From Kiloniella laminariae DSM 19542 (GTDB lineage Bacteria > Pseudomonadota > Alphaproteobacteria > Kiloniellales > Kiloniellaceae), in the NCBI RefSeq assembly GCF_000374005.1, contig NZ_KB893166.1:1-64000 (forward strand): a stretch of 64,000 bases of DNA. Reading direction: 5' to 3'. Below, in pieces: positions 44,979 to 54,401 of the stretch. Positions within the stretch are counted from its first letter, which is position 1; each line of letters opens with the position of its first letter. The notes beneath the pieces are model-generated. The model saw nothing but the letters and a program-made list of their open reading frames with translations. It did not search any database and was not told where the DNA came from. Made by a program: the position numbers and the translations under genes.

Positions 44979-45443
44979 GTGCAATTTGCCATCACCCCAC
45001 TTGACCAAAGTAAAAGTCAACAAGTCCTGCCTCTGATACAAATGGTCAAGAGCGACATCACTGCTAAACAATGGCAGCAGTATGTTGACAGCTTCACCGG
45101 CCGCAACACCCGGGAATGTGGTATTATCACAGTCAGGAATGCGACAAATTATCATATGGGAGTACTCTGTTATAAGATAATTGAAGATGTTATGCATCAA
45201 AGGGTTATGGATGTTACCAACTACGTTGCCGCTGATATTTTAGGCCGTAATGATATTTCGGGGACTCTGCTGAACTGGCTGGAAGAACAGGCAAGAAGCC
45301 GAGACTGTCAGGCCATTCATATCACCATAGATGTTAAACACAGTCCCATTCCACACAGCAGCTACAGTAAGTCTATCCCAAGCCAGATGTCAGACAGAGG
45401 CTATCTTTGTGACGCAACGAGGTTGTGCAAAAAACTGAATTGA
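44979..45443 (+). CDS. GNAT-like hypothetical protein
   Basis: A 154-residue protein beginning with GTG at 44979 and preceded by GAGCGAG. The sequence (VLCYKIIEDVMHQRVMDVTNYVAADILG, NWLEEQARSRDCQAIHITIDV, and a conserved-looking terminal KSIPSQMSDRGYLCDATRLCKKL) resembles a reduced acetyltransferase fold. The central QARxxG-type acetyl-CoA motif is not clearly present. It sits between two FNR boxes and before ccoN, and so may be part of the microaerobic regulon. Its function is unknown. Confidence 0.65.
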   Translation: MQFAITPLDQSKSQQVLPLIQMVKSDITAKQWQQYVDSFTGRNTRECGIITVRNATNYHMGVLCYKIIEDVMHQRVMDVTNYVAADILGRNDISGTLLNWLEEQARSRDCQAIHITIDVKHSPIPHSSYSKSIPSQMSDRGYLCDATRLCKKLN

Positions 45444-45484
45444 TCATCCCTTTAACCAACAGCAGCTTCGCTACTGATATATCC

Positions 45485-45513
45485 CACCCGCTACAAAATG
45501 GCTTTAGCGGGTG
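45485..45513 (+). terminator. Stem-loop after the GNAT-like gene
   Basis: CACCCGCTA and TAGCGGGTG form a 9-bp stem with an 11-base loop, 42 bases past the stop. No T-run follows, so termination is uncertain. Confidence 0.5.
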
Positions 45514-45528
45514 CGTCAACCCGTAACA

Positions 45529-45542
45529 TTGACCTAGATCAA
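45529..45542 (+). promoter_or_regulatory. FNR box upstream of ccoN
   Basis: TTGAC-CTAG-ATCAA centred 101 bases before the ccoN start. A TAGGGT element lies about 30 bases downstream of the box centre, close to the spacing of class II FNR promoters. Confidence 0.88.
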
Positions 45543-45636
45543 TGCCTTTTTATAGATAGAGCGTAGGGTAAACGTGTGCCGGAAGTCCACTTCGGCCAGA
45601 TAAAACCACGTTCTTAATAATAAGGCGACTTCAGGA

Positions 45637-47307
45637 ATGACTCGGGAAATAACCGCAAATGCTCGGTTATCCGTCGATGGATGGGTAACAGCCGGCGCGC
45701 TGCTTATAGGTGCTTTTTATGCCACCTTGACAGCCGCACGCACAGAAGACCCGGTGATGTCTGTTCATGCATACATCTTTGCAGGGGCTTTCATCCTCGG
45801 ACTTTTTGGAATCATCAAGGCATACTTCGACAACTCGGAACGCCTTGCAGACCAGCCCGCCGGGACCTCAATCCAGTATAATCTTGATATTATCAAAGCG
45901 GGTGTCATTGCTTCCGTATTCTGGGGCATCGCAGGATTTCTCGCTGGCGACACAATCGCCTTTCAGCTCGCCTATCCAGATCTGAATTTTGATACTTCTT
46001 TTTTCAATTTTGGACGGTTGCGCCCTCTGCACACCTCGGCGGTGATCTTTGCATTTGGTGGAAACGTTCTTATTGCGACTTCCTTCTATGTTGTTCAGCG
46101 CACCTGTAAGGCCCGCTTACCAGGGACCTTTGCCCCCTGGTTTGTGTTCTGGGGCTACCAGCTTTTTATCGTGATTGCCGCCACCGGCTATCTGATGGGG
46201 GCCACACAGGGCAAGGAATATGCAGAACCGGAGTGGTATACCGATCTGTGGCTAACCCTTGTCTGGGTTGTGTATCTCTTCGTTTTTCTGGGTACTCTCT
46301 GGAAACGTCAGGAACCGCATATCTACGTTGCCAACTGGTTCTATCTCGCTTTTATCGCGACGATCGCCATGTTGCACATCATCAACAACCTCGCCGTTCC
46401 TGTCTCCTGGACCAGTTCCAAGAGTTACATTCTTTTTGCCGGTGTTCAGGATGCCCTGACCCAATGGTGGTATGGGCATAATGCAGTGGGTTTTTTCCTG
46501 ACAGCCGGGTTTCTGGGCATCATGTATTATTTCGTGCCCAAGCGAGCGGGACGCCCGGTTTATTCCTACCGTCTGTCGATTGTGCATTTCTGGTCTCTGA
46601 TCTTCATGTACATCTGGGCGGGCCCTCACCATCTGCACTATACAGCCCTGCCTGACTGGGCCCAGACCCTTGGAATGACTTTCTCTATCATGCTGTGGAT
46701 GCCCTCGTGGGGTGGCATGATCAACGGCCTCATGACACTTTCAGGTGCCTGGGACAAACTGCGTACTGATCCTGTCCTGCGCATGCTCGTCGTTTCTGTT
46801 GCCTTTTACGGCATGAGCACTTTCGAAGGACCGGTCATGGCGATCAAGGCCGTGAACTCACTCAGTCACTATACCGACTGGACCATCGGTCACGTCCATT
46901 CCGGTGCATTGGGCTGGGTCGCCTATGTCAGTTTCGGGGCTCTTTATTGCCTTGTTCCCTGGCTCTGGAATCGCACACAACTCTATTCCCTGAAACTCGT
47001 AAGCTATCATTTCTGGATTTCGACTTTCGGTATCCTGCTCTACATCACCTCCATGTGGGTGTCAGGTATCCTTCAGGGGCTGATGTGGCGTGCCTATAAC
47101 GATCTGGGCTTCCTCGAATACTCCTTTGTGGAAACAGTCGAAGCAATGAACCCCTTCTACTGGATCCGGGCTATCGGTGGAGCCTTCTTCGTCGTTGGCG
47201 CTCTGATCATGGCCTACAACCTTTGGCGTACAGCCCGTGGCGATCTTAGAGTGGAAAGCCGCTCGTTACCGCCTGAAGCTGTTCCCAGCCCCGTAGCAGC
47301 CGCATAA
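45637..47307 (+). CDS. ccoN: cbb3-type cytochrome c oxidase subunit I
   Basis: A 556-residue catalytic subunit with twelve or more transmembrane helices. [15 protein letters not shown] holds a heme ligand histidine, [11 protein letters not shown] the CuB site, [13 protein letters not shown] two further histidines, and [12 protein letters not shown] the remaining heme histidines. It reduces oxygen to water with high affinity and pumps protons. It is the first gene of ccoNOQP and has an FNR box upstream, so expression should rise at low oxygen. Confidence 0.97.
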   Translation: MTREITANARLSVDGWVTAGALLIGAFYATLTAARTEDPVMSVHAYIFAGAFILGLFGIIKAYFDNSERLADQPAGTSIQYNLDIIKAGVIASVFWGIAGFLAGDTIAFQLAYPDLNFDTSFFNFGRLRPLHTSAVIFAFGGNVLIATSFYVVQRTCKARLPGTFAPWFVFWGYQLFIVIAATGYLMGATQGKEYAEPEWYTDLWLTLVWVVYLFVFLGTLWKRQEPHIYVANWFYLAFIATIAMLHIINNLAVPVSWTSSKSYILFAGVQDALTQWWYGHNAVGFFLTAGFLGIMYYFVPKRAGRPVYSYRLSIVHFWSLIFMYIWAGPHHLHYTALPDWAQTLGMTFSIMLWMPSWGGMINGLMTLSGAWDKLRTDPVLRMLVVSVAFYGMSTFEGPVMAIKAVNSLSHYTDWTIGHVHSGALGWVAYVSFGALYCLVPWLWNRTQLYSLKLVSYHFWISTFGILLYITSMWVSGILQGLMWRAYNDLGFLEYSFVETVEAMNPFYWIRAIGGAFFVVGALIMAYNLWRTARGDLRVESRSLPPEAVPSPVAAA

Positions 47308-47321
47308 GGAGGGTATGAGTT

Positions 47322-48047
47322 ATGATAAAACATGAAGTATTCGAAAAGAACTCGATCATTCTCCTGATCGGCATTCTCATTGTTGTCTCCATCGGTGGGC
47401 TGATCGAAATTGCACCGCTGTTCTTTCTGGAAAGCACCATTGAAAAGGTTAAGGGCATGCGCCCTTATTCTCCACTCGAACTCGCGGGCAGAAACATCTA
47501 TATCCGCGAGGGATGTTACAACTGCCATTCCCAGATGATCCGCTCACTGAAGGATGAGGTCGAACGATATGGGCCTTATTCTCTGGCAGCAGAATCCATG
47601 TACGACCATCCCTTCCAATGGGGATCGAAACGGACCGGGCCCGACCTCGCCCGTGTCGGCAGCAAATACTCAGATGACTGGCATCGCGAGCATCTCGTCA
47701 ACCCGCGGGGGATCGTTCCTGAATCGGTTATGCCAGGTTATCCATTCCTGCTGGATACTCCTTTGTACTACAAGGACATGAAGGAACATCTGGAAGCCAA
47801 CCGCATGGTCGGCGTGCCTTATAGTGACGAGATGATCGAAACCGCCATGGAAGATGTTCGCAGCCAGGTTGATCCTGATGCAGACACTGATGGCCTTCTC
47901 GCCCGTTATCCCAAGGCGCAGGTACGTGATTTTGATGGAAATCCAAAGGTTCTTTCTGAAATGGATGCCCTGATTGCCTACCTGCAAATGCTCGGAACCC
48001 TGGTGGACTTTTCGGCCTATAAAGCCGATGGCCCGGACCTGCGTTAG
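47322..48047 (+). CDS. ccoO: cbb3-type cytochrome c oxidase monoheme subunit
   Basis: A 241-residue membrane-anchored cytochrome c. One N-terminal transmembrane helix (about 9-31) is followed by the heme site CYNCH at 65-69 ([13 protein letters not shown]). The central [23 protein letters not shown] and the C-terminal [10 protein letters not shown], which provides a later heme-binding region, match CcoO. It passes electrons towards CcoN. The ccoN-ccoO gap is 14 bases. Confidence 0.97.
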   Translation: MIKHEVFEKNSIILLIGILIVVSIGGLIEIAPLFFLESTIEKVKGMRPYSPLELAGRNIYIREGCYNCHSQMIRSLKDEVERYGPYSLAAESMYDHPFQWGSKRTGPDLARVGSKYSDDWHREHLVNPRGIVPESVMPGYPFLLDTPLYYKDMKEHLEANRMVGVPYSDEMIETAMEDVRSQVDPDADTDGLLARYPKAQVRDFDGNPKVLSEMDALIAYLQMLGTLVDFSAYKADGPDLR

Positions 48048-48056
48048 GAGATTTTC

Positions 48057-48206
48057 ATGGATTACAGTGATGTTTCACATTTTTCACAAACCTGGGGTCT
48101 GGTTTATCTCGTCATCATGTTTCTCGCCGGTGTGGTCTATGCCCTCTGGCCCCGGAACAAGGACAAGTTCGATCACGCCGCCAATATTCCACTAGAGGAT
48201 GACTAG
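48057..48206 (+). CDS. ccoQ: cbb3-type cytochrome c oxidase small subunit
   Basis: A 49-residue single-helix protein (MDYSDVSHFSQTWG start; helix about 14-31; WPRNKDKFDHAA after it). The WPxNKxxFDxAA pattern after the membrane helix is typical of CcoQ, which stabilises the oxidase complex. It starts nine bases after the ccoO stop with GGAG upstream, and ends two bases before ccoP. It is too short for many gene finders but is well supported by position and sequence. Confidence 0.93.
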   Translation: MDYSDVSHFSQTWGLVYLVIMFLAGVVYALWPRNKDKFDHAANIPLEDD

Positions 48207-48208
48207 TC

Positions 48209-49078
48209 ATGGCAGGAACTCCGAGAAAAGACGAGATTTCCGGCGTCGATACCACCGGTCACAAGTGGGACGATATCGAAGAACTCAACAATCCCCTGCC
48301 ACGCTGGTGGCTATGGGTCTTCTACGCCTCTGTTTTGTGGTCCGTGGTTTACTGGATTGCCATGCCTGCCTGGCCCGGGATCTCCGACTACACCAAAGGT
48401 ATGCTGGGATATTCCCAAAGGAGTATCGTTCAAAATGAACTGGCTGCGGTCAAAGCAAGCAGAGCAGAATGGGACCAGCAGATCCTGAATTCCTCGCTGG
48501 AGGAAATCGTTAAGGATGACACCCTGAACCAGTATGCGCTGGCTGCCGGCAAAGCTGCTTTTGGCGACAACTGTAGTGGCTGTCATGGCAGTGGTGCCCA
48601 GGGCGGGAAAGGCTATCCCAACCTGAACGATGATCACTGGCTCTGGGGTGGTTCTTTGGAAGATATCCATACCACCATTGCCTATGGCATCCGTTCAACA
48701 CATGAGGATACCCGGGTCAACGACATGTCGGCTTTCCTGCGCGACGAAATCCTGGAAAAATCCGAAATTTCGGACGTGGCTGAATATGTTATGTCCCTTT
48801 CCGGAACAGCCACTGATGCCCAGGCGGCTCGCCGCGGTGAAGAACTGTTTGTCGACAACTGTGTCGCCTGCCATTCCGAAGGCGGTCTTGGAAACCGTGA
48901 TCTTGGTGCCCCGAACCTTGCCGACAGCCTCTGGCTCTATGGCGGCGACAAAGCCACCATCGTTCAGAGTATTTCCTATGGCAGGAAGGGCGTCATGCCA
49001 ACTTGGGAAGCCCGGCTTGATCCTGTCACTGTAAAGGCACTCAGTATCTATGTTCATGCCCTTGGCGGCGGTGAATAA
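48209..49078 (+). CDS. ccoP: cbb3-type cytochrome c oxidase diheme subunit
   Basis: A 289-residue diheme cytochrome c subunit. DEISGVDTTGHKWDDIEELNNPLPRWW is the family N-terminus before one membrane helix; heme sites are CSGCH at 122-126 and CVACH at 218-222. It accepts electrons from soluble or membrane cytochrome c. It closes the ccoNOQP operon, which ends at a strong hairpin. Confidence 0.97.
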   Translation: MAGTPRKDEISGVDTTGHKWDDIEELNNPLPRWWLWVFYASVLWSVVYWIAMPAWPGISDYTKGMLGYSQRSIVQNELAAVKASRAEWDQQILNSSLEEIVKDDTLNQYALAAGKAAFGDNCSGCHGSGAQGGKGYPNLNDDHWLWGGSLEDIHTTIAYGIRSTHEDTRVNDMSAFLRDEILEKSEISDVAEYVMSLSGTATDAQAARRGEELFVDNCVACHSEGGLGNRDLGAPNLADSLWLYGGDKATIVQSISYGRKGVMPTWEARLDPVTVKALSIYVHALGGGE

Positions 49079-49085
49079 GATTTAC

Positions 49086-49114
49086 CTGAGGGAGTGACAC
49101 GATCACTCCCTCAG
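49086..49114 (+). terminator. Stem-loop between ccoP and ccoG
   Basis: CTGAGGGAGTGA and TCACTCCCTCAG form a 12-bp perfect stem with a 5-base loop, eight bases past the ccoP stop. The tail AACTTTCAAAT is only weakly T-rich, so partial read-through into ccoG is possible. Confidence 0.7.
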
Positions 49115-49168
49115 AACTTTCAAATCAGAAAATAATCACGACCCGTCAGAAAAGAACCGTGCCAGAGA

Positions 49169-50644
49169 ATGAGTACCAAGCTGGAAGATATCGTCAGAGA
49201 CGCCACCATCGAAGTGGATGCCGTCAATAAAAAAGAAAACCGGACGCTTTATAAAAAGCGGGAACCGATTTTCCCCAAGCGCGCTGTAGGCCAGTTCCGC
49301 CGCTTGAAATGGCTGATTATGATCATCACCCTTTCAATCTATTACCTTGTTCCTTTTCTCAGATGGGATCGTGGTCCGGGCGCACCTGACCAGGCGGTAT
49401 TGATTGATTTTCCGGGTAATCGTTTTTACTTTTTCTTTATCGAGTTATGGCCACAGGAAGTCTATTACATTACAGGCATTCTGATTGTTGCCGCCTTGTT
49501 GCTTTTCTTTTTCACCAGTCTGTTTGGCCGGGTCTGGTGTGGTTACTCCTGTCCCCAGACGGTCTGGACTGATCTGTTTATTGCTGTCGAGCGCTGGGTT
49601 GAAGGCGATCGCAATGCCCGTATCAAGCTTCATCGGGCCCCCTGGTCATTGGAAAAAATTGGAAAATACTGTCTCAAGCACACGATATGGCTGTTAATCG
49701 GCATCGCCACAGGTGGTGCCTGGGTCTTCTATTTTGCTGATGCACCGACCCTGTTTGTCGAGCTTTTCACCCTTCAGGCTGACATAATGGCCTACAGCTT
49801 TGTCGCGCTGTTGACCTTCACCACCTATACCCTTGGGGGGCTGGCGCGTGAACAGGTCTGTATCTACATGTGCCCCTGGCCCCGCATCCAGGGAGCCATG
49901 ATGGATGAGGATTCACTTCAGGTTACCTATAAACTGGATCGCGGAGAACCGCGGGGCCGGGCAAAAAAAGCCCACGATGATGAAAGCTTTGGAGATTGTA
50001 TCGACTGCAAACAATGCGTCGTAGTCTGCCCTATGGGGATTGATATCAGAGATGGTTCCCAACTTGAATGTATCAATTGCGCCCTTTGTATCGATGCCTG
50101 TGATGCCATTATGGACAAGATGGGTACACCACGTGGCCTGATTGCCTATGACACTGATGCCAATCTCGCCCGGAGGATTGCCGGTAAGGCGGAGCAATTT
50201 ACGCTCCTGCGCATGCGCACAGTAGTCTATGCTTTCGCCATTCTGTTCGTCTGCGCCGTGATGAGCTATGTTCTGGTGACCCGCTCTTCTCTGGATCTCA
50301 ATGTTCTCAGAGATCGGAACCCGATCTTCGTCAAGCTGTCGGATGGCAGCATCCGCAATGGCTATACAGTTAAGATTCTTAACAAGGAACGCAGCGTCCG
50401 GCAATTTGCCGTATCCGTTGATGGCCTGCCAGTCGAGACACTTAAGATAAATGACATCGAAGACAATGGAGCTGCACCGATTGTCGAGGTCAAGCCAGAT
50501 AGTTTGCGGAGCGTCCATCTCTTCATTTCTGTTAATGAAGCAGATCTTGCCTCTGCTTCAGAGCCTGTCACCATCACTGTCACTGATACTGAAAACGGGA
50601 ACTCTGTTACCTATGACAGCGTCTTTATCGGACCGGAAAAATGA
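49169..50644 (+). CDS. ccoG: cbb3 oxidase assembly protein CcoG (RdxA/FixG), iron-sulfur
   Basis: A 491-residue membrane protein. Several membrane helices occur in the first 250 residues, with CGYSCPQTVWTDLF and VCIYMCPWPRIQGAM. Two ferredoxin-type clusters follow: CIDCKQCVVVCP and CINCALCIDACD. A further helix and a periplasmic Ig-like C-terminal domain complete it. CcoG helps deliver copper to the oxidase by reducing cupric ions. It is the first gene of ccoGHIS. Confidence 0.95.
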   Translation: MSTKLEDIVRDATIEVDAVNKKENRTLYKKREPIFPKRAVGQFRRLKWLIMIITLSIYYLVPFLRWDRGPGAPDQAVLIDFPGNRFYFFFIELWPQEVYYITGILIVAALLLFFFTSLFGRVWCGYSCPQTVWTDLFIAVERWVEGDRNARIKLHRAPWSLEKIGKYCLKHTIWLLIGIATGGAWVFYFADAPTLFVELFTLQADIMAYSFVALLTFTTYTLGGLAREQVCIYMCPWPRIQGAMMDEDSLQVTYKLDRGEPRGRAKKAHDDESFGDCIDCKQCVVVCPMGIDIRDGSQLECINCALCIDACDAIMDKMGTPRGLIAYDTDANLARRIAGKAEQFTLLRMRTVVYAFAILFVCAVMSYVLVTRSSLDLNVLRDRNPIFVKLSDGSIRNGYTVKILNKERSVRQFAVSVDGLPVETLKINDIEDNGAAPIVEVKPDSLRSVHLFISVNEADLASASEPVTITVTDTENGNSVTYDSVFIGPEK

Positions 50645-51177
50645 CAATGACCTCAATGGAAAGTTTCTCACCTATGACCAATAAAACTTCGGATCGGGAA
50701 AAAGAAAGATTTACCGGCAAGCATTTTCTGGTCTGGATTCTGGGATTTTTTGGCGTTGTGATTGCAATAAACATCGCCTTCATATTTCTGGCGACAGATA
50801 CCTGGACCGGTTTATCGAGCAAGACAGCCTATGTTGATGGATTAAAATACAATCAGACGCTTGAAGCCGCCAAAAATCAGCAGGCTCTGGGATGGCGTAA
50901 TACGCTGGTACTGGCAAAGACAGGCCAGCAGCACAGCCTTGACTTCACCCTGGCAGATCAGGAAGGAACGGCCCTTTCCGGCTTCACCGTGACGGCCCTT
51001 ATCGGCCGCCCAACCCTGCAGAAATACGACCAGACCGTCACACTTGGTGAAAGCACAAAAGGTATGTATCAGGCCATTCTTGATCTGCCTTTGCCAGGGC
51101 AATGGCATGTCAGCCTGAAAGCAATTTCTCCGAGCGGTACAAGCTATCAACTTGAACAGCGCTTTATCGTAAAGTAG
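50641..51177 (+). CDS. ccoH: FixH family protein (cbb3 oxidase assembly)
   Basis: A 178-residue protein with one N-terminal membrane helix (VWILGFFGVVIAINIAFIFLA, about 30-50). The WxGLSSKTAYVDGLKYNQTL motif just after it is characteristic of FixH. The C-terminal half is a periplasmic beta domain. Its start overlaps the ccoG stop by four bases (ATGA), which indicates coupling. Alternative downstream starts (for example Met6 or Met12) cannot be excluded. It is needed for oxidase assembly or stability. Confidence 0.88.
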   Translation: MTMTSMESFSPMTNKTSDREKERFTGKHFLVWILGFFGVVIAINIAFIFLATDTWTGLSSKTAYVDGLKYNQTLEAAKNQQALGWRNTLVLAKTGQQHSLDFTLADQEGTALSGFTVTALIGRPTLQKYDQTVTLGESTKGMYQAILDLPLPGQWHVSLKAISPSGTSYQLEQRFIVK

Positions 51178-51184
51178 GTCGCAA

Positions 51185-53560
51185 ATGTCTCAATGCTGCT
51201 CTGGTAACAACACATCGAAAAATGTACCTGCACAGACGGGCTCTCATCCGCCTGCCAAGAACTGCTGTTCAAAGGAAAAGACAGGTCAGATGATGGAAGC
51301 AACAGCGGGTTGCTCCTCTTCCCTGCCCCAACCGGCTTCACCGATATCTCCAGCCAAGGCTGTGTACGAATCAGCCGTCGAGCCCAGTATTGACCCTACC
51401 GCCTATGTCCTTACCTCCGAAGACGGGCTTTCGTCTTTGAACCTGATCATAGACTCTATTCACTGCCCCTCCTGCATCCGCCTGATTGAAGGTAATCTGA
51501 AAAAACTCCCCGGGATCAGATCTGCCCGGGTTAACCTTTCTACCAAACGGCTTTCTGTTTTGTGGGATGAAACTGTTACCCCTGCCAAGGCAATCATCCA
51601 CAAGCTGGACGAGCTGGATTTTCCTCCAACACCTTTCAACCCTGCCCTTTTGACTTCGGCTTCGGAAAAAGAAGACAAGGCTCTGCTTCGAGCCATGGGG
51701 GTTGCCGGTTTTGCTGCGGCAAACGTGATGCTGCTTTCCGTGGCTGTCTGGTCAGGTGCGGATGAAATGGGTCCTGCCACCCGGGATCTCATGCACTGGG
51801 TATCTGCCCTGATCGCCCTGCCCACCGTGGCCTATTCCGGACAACCCTTTTTCCGCTCTGCCTTTGCAGCCTTGAAAGCCCGCAGCCTGAATATGGACGT
51901 GCCGATTTCCCTGGCGGTGCTGCTGGCTGCCGGAATGAGTGTCAGCGAAACCCTGCAAAGTGCAAAACACGCCTACTTTGATGCATCGGTCATGCTGCTG
52001 TTCTTTCTGCTTATCGGGCGTTATTTGGATCGCCGGATGCGGAGCCGGGCCCAGTCTGCGGCCCAAAATCTGCTCTCGCTCCGCGCGATCGCAGCGACAG
52101 TTATCAAAGAAGATGGCAGCAGAATTTCCCTGCCTGTCGAGGCAATCGAACCCGGGATGAAGGTTGCCATCTCTGTCGGGGAAAAAATTCCAGTCGATGG
52201 CAAGATAACTAGCGGCAAATCTGAACTGGACACTGCGTTGGTAACCGGGGAATCCCTGCCCCAGATCGCCGGAACAGGTGATGCCGTCTTTGCTGGAACA
52301 CTCAATCTTTCAGCCCCGATCGAGGTCAAGGTGACCGCAAGGGATGACCAGACCCTTCTGTCCGAGATTGTCCGTTTGATGGAAACGGCGGAACAGGGAC
52401 GTGCCAGGTACGTCCAGCTTGCAGACAGGGCAGCCCAAATCTATGCCCCGGCTGTCCATCTGCTTTCTGCCCTGACCTTTGCCGGTTGGTGGATCCTGGG
52501 AGACGGTGGATGGCACCCTGCCTTGATGAACGCTGTTGCCGTTCTTATCATCACCTGTCCCTGTGCCCTCGGGCTTGCCGTGCCGACGGTTCAGGTCGTC
52601 GCCAGTGGCCTGTTGCTAAAGCGGGGAATTCTGGTCAAGGCAGCGGACGGGCTGGAACGTCTCGCCGATGCCGATGCCGTCGTCTTTGATAAAACCGGGA
52701 CCCTTACCGAAGGCAAACCGACCCTGACCAACCGGGAAAGTGTCACAGAAAACGATCTTCAACTTGCTGCTTCTCTTGCCCTTCACAGCAAACATCCTCT
52801 GTCAAAAGCAGTGGTGAAGGCTTTTACTGGAAAGCTGATCCCCCTCACAGATATTCATGAAGAAGCCGGGCAAGGTCTGGAAGGGTATCTGGATAACCAA
52901 CGCGTTAGAATAGGTAATCGGCACTGGTGTGGTTTTGACAAAGCAGTTGATGAAAACGAGACAGTCAGCGAACTCTGGCTCAGCAGTGGTGACAAGATAT
53001 CGGTACGCTTTACCTTTACCGACAGTCTGCGGGAGGATGCCGTCGGGGCCGTTGCTCTTTCCAGACATTATCTTGGGTCTGCCGAACTTCTTTCAGGTGA
53101 CCGAAAGGCAACAGTCACCCTTGCTGCAAAAGAACTCGGATTAAAAATCTGGAGAGCAGAAGCCAATCCCAAAGATAAAATCATCCGGCTGGAAGAACTC
53201 GCCCGGGAGAATAAAAAGGTCCTGATGATCGGCGATGGCCTGAACGATGCACCTGCCCTGGCAACAGCCTTTGTTTCTGCATCTCCGGCAACCGCCTCCG
53301 ATATCAGTCAAACGGCCGCCGATTTTGTCTTTCAGGGCAACAGATTGAAACCGATGATCGAGGCAATTTCTATCGCCCGAAAAGCAAAGGCTCTGATCTT
53401 TCAGAACTTTGGTCTGGCGATCCTCTATAATACCGTCGCGGTACCTCTTGCCATGGCCGGTTACGTCACCCCCCTGATCGCCGCACTTGCCATGTCTGGT
53501 TCTTCGATTGTTGTCACTTTGAATGCGCTGCGTCTACGCCTGTCAGAAAAGGAAAGCTGA
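51185..53560 (+). CDS. ccoI: Copper-type P1B ATPase (FixI/CcoI)
   Basis: A 791-residue heavy-metal P-type ATPase. An HMA domain with HCPSC follows a cysteine-rich N-terminal tail. The transmembrane metal site is ITCPCALGLAVP, the phosphorylation site is DKTGTLTEGKP, the nucleotide-domain HP pair is SKHPLSKA, and the hinge is MIGDGLNDAPALATA. It exports copper needed for the oxidase. The first 45 residues contain two CC pairs and another cysteine, an unusual extension. It starts seven bases after ccoH. Confidence 0.95.
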   Translation: MSQCCSGNNTSKNVPAQTGSHPPAKNCCSKEKTGQMMEATAGCSSSLPQPASPISPAKAVYESAVEPSIDPTAYVLTSEDGLSSLNLIIDSIHCPSCIRLIEGNLKKLPGIRSARVNLSTKRLSVLWDETVTPAKAIIHKLDELDFPPTPFNPALLTSASEKEDKALLRAMGVAGFAAANVMLLSVAVWSGADEMGPATRDLMHWVSALIALPTVAYSGQPFFRSAFAALKARSLNMDVPISLAVLLAAGMSVSETLQSAKHAYFDASVMLLFFLLIGRYLDRRMRSRAQSAAQNLLSLRAIAATVIKEDGSRISLPVEAIEPGMKVAISVGEKIPVDGKITSGKSELDTALVTGESLPQIAGTGDAVFAGTLNLSAPIEVKVTARDDQTLLSEIVRLMETAEQGRARYVQLADRAAQIYAPAVHLLSALTFAGWWILGDGGWHPALMNAVAVLIITCPCALGLAVPTVQVVASGLLLKRGILVKAADGLERLADADAVVFDKTGTLTEGKPTLTNRESVTENDLQLAASLALHSKHPLSKAVVKAFTGKLIPLTDIHEEAGQGLEGYLDNQRVRIGNRHWCGFDKAVDENETVSELWLSSGDKISVRFTFTDSLREDAVGAVALSRHYLGSAELLSGDRKATVTLAAKELGLKIWRAEANPKDKIIRLEELARENKKVLMIGDGLNDAPALATAFVSASPATASDISQTAADFVFQGNRLKPMIEAISIARKAKALIFQNFGLAILYNTVAVPLAMAGYVTPLIAALAMSGSSIVVTLNALRLRLSEKES

Positions 53561-53562
53561 CC

Positions 53563-53763
53563 ATGTCTGCCCTTGTCTTTCTTATTCCCGTAGCCCTCGG
53601 ATTGGGCCTGCTCGGTCTGGCAGCTTTTCTCTGGTCTCTGCGCAGTGGGCAGTTTGACGATCTTGACGGTGCCGCCTATCGCGCAGTTTTTGATGACGAT
53701 ATCGTCCCTCCAACTGAGGAACAAAACAGCGAGGTCAGCAAGGCACCTGGAAAAAAGTTATAA
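53563..53763 (+). CDS. ccoS: cbb3 oxidase maturation protein CcoS
   Basis: A 66-residue protein with one membrane helix (residues 5-25) followed by WSLRSGQFDDLDGAAYRAVFDDD. The SGQFDDLDGAAYRxxxDD pattern is the CcoS signature. It begins two bases after the ccoI stop and closes the ccoGHIS operon. CcoS is required for cofactor insertion into the cbb3 oxidase. Confidence 0.95.
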   Translation: MSALVFLIPVALGLGLLGLAAFLWSLRSGQFDDLDGAAYRAVFDDDIVPPTEEQNSEVSKAPGKKL

Positions 53764-53869
53764 TTCCCCCTCTCCGGCCTTCTCTTTCACCGGAAGAGCT
53801 GAATAATCGCTGTAAACAGGAAGATGAGCTCAGCAAAGCCTTTCCCAAATGCTGCTAGCAGCGACGCGC

Positions 53870-54385
53870 CTACTCTGATTTTTCGTCCAGGCCAAAGGCC
53901 TTGCCATAACTGATTTTGGCCCCCAGCGGCAGAACTCCCTTGCGAAACTCCAAAGCCATAAAACATTCGCCAGTGAAAGGTCCATCAAGTTTTTCTGCCA
54001 ACTCTGAAGAAAACCCGAAACGTTCATAATAATCCGGGTCGCCCAGAACAATAATTCCAGCCAGTTCTTCATTATTCCTGCAGACCTGAATCCCCGCCTC
54101 AACCAGTTTACTGCCGATCCCTTCTTTTTGGCGCTCCGGATCCACAGCCAAAGGAGCCAAGGCCGCAGCCGAAAGGATAAGTTCCGGAGATTTGGCCTCC
54201 ATAATACTGAAGAGGATGTGGCCGAGCACTTTCCCCTCCTCTTCTGCAACCAGACCAAACAAGACCTCTTCTTCCTGATAGAGCCGCTTGATCAGGTCGC
54301 TTTCATCCCACTGCCCAAAAGCATCATGAACAAGTTGTAAGACCGCCCCCCGGTCTTTCAGTTCTTCCTGTCGTATCTCGATCAC
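53870..54385 (-). CDS. GNAT family acetyltransferase (YhbS-like)
   Basis: A 171-residue N-acetyltransferase. LAPLAVDPERQKEGIGSKLVEAG is the acetyl-CoA binding motif A, and LGDPDYYERFGFS is typical of the YhbS group. The C-terminal half (FMALEFRKGVLPLGAKISYGKAF) continues as in that group. The substrate is unknown. It follows the Lrp regulator by 16 bases on the same strand, so the two are probably cotranscribed, and it converges with the cco operon. Confidence 0.83.
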   Translation of the reverse strand: MIEIRQEELKDRGAVLQLVHDAFGQWDESDLIKRLYQEEEVLFGLVAEEEGKVLGHILFSIMEAKSPELILSAAALAPLAVDPERQKEGIGSKLVEAGIQVCRNNEELAGIIVLGDPDYYERFGFSSELAEKLDGPFTGECFMALEFRKGVLPLGAKISYGKAFGLDEKSE

Positions 54386-54401
54386 CCGTAACAGACCTTT
54401 T

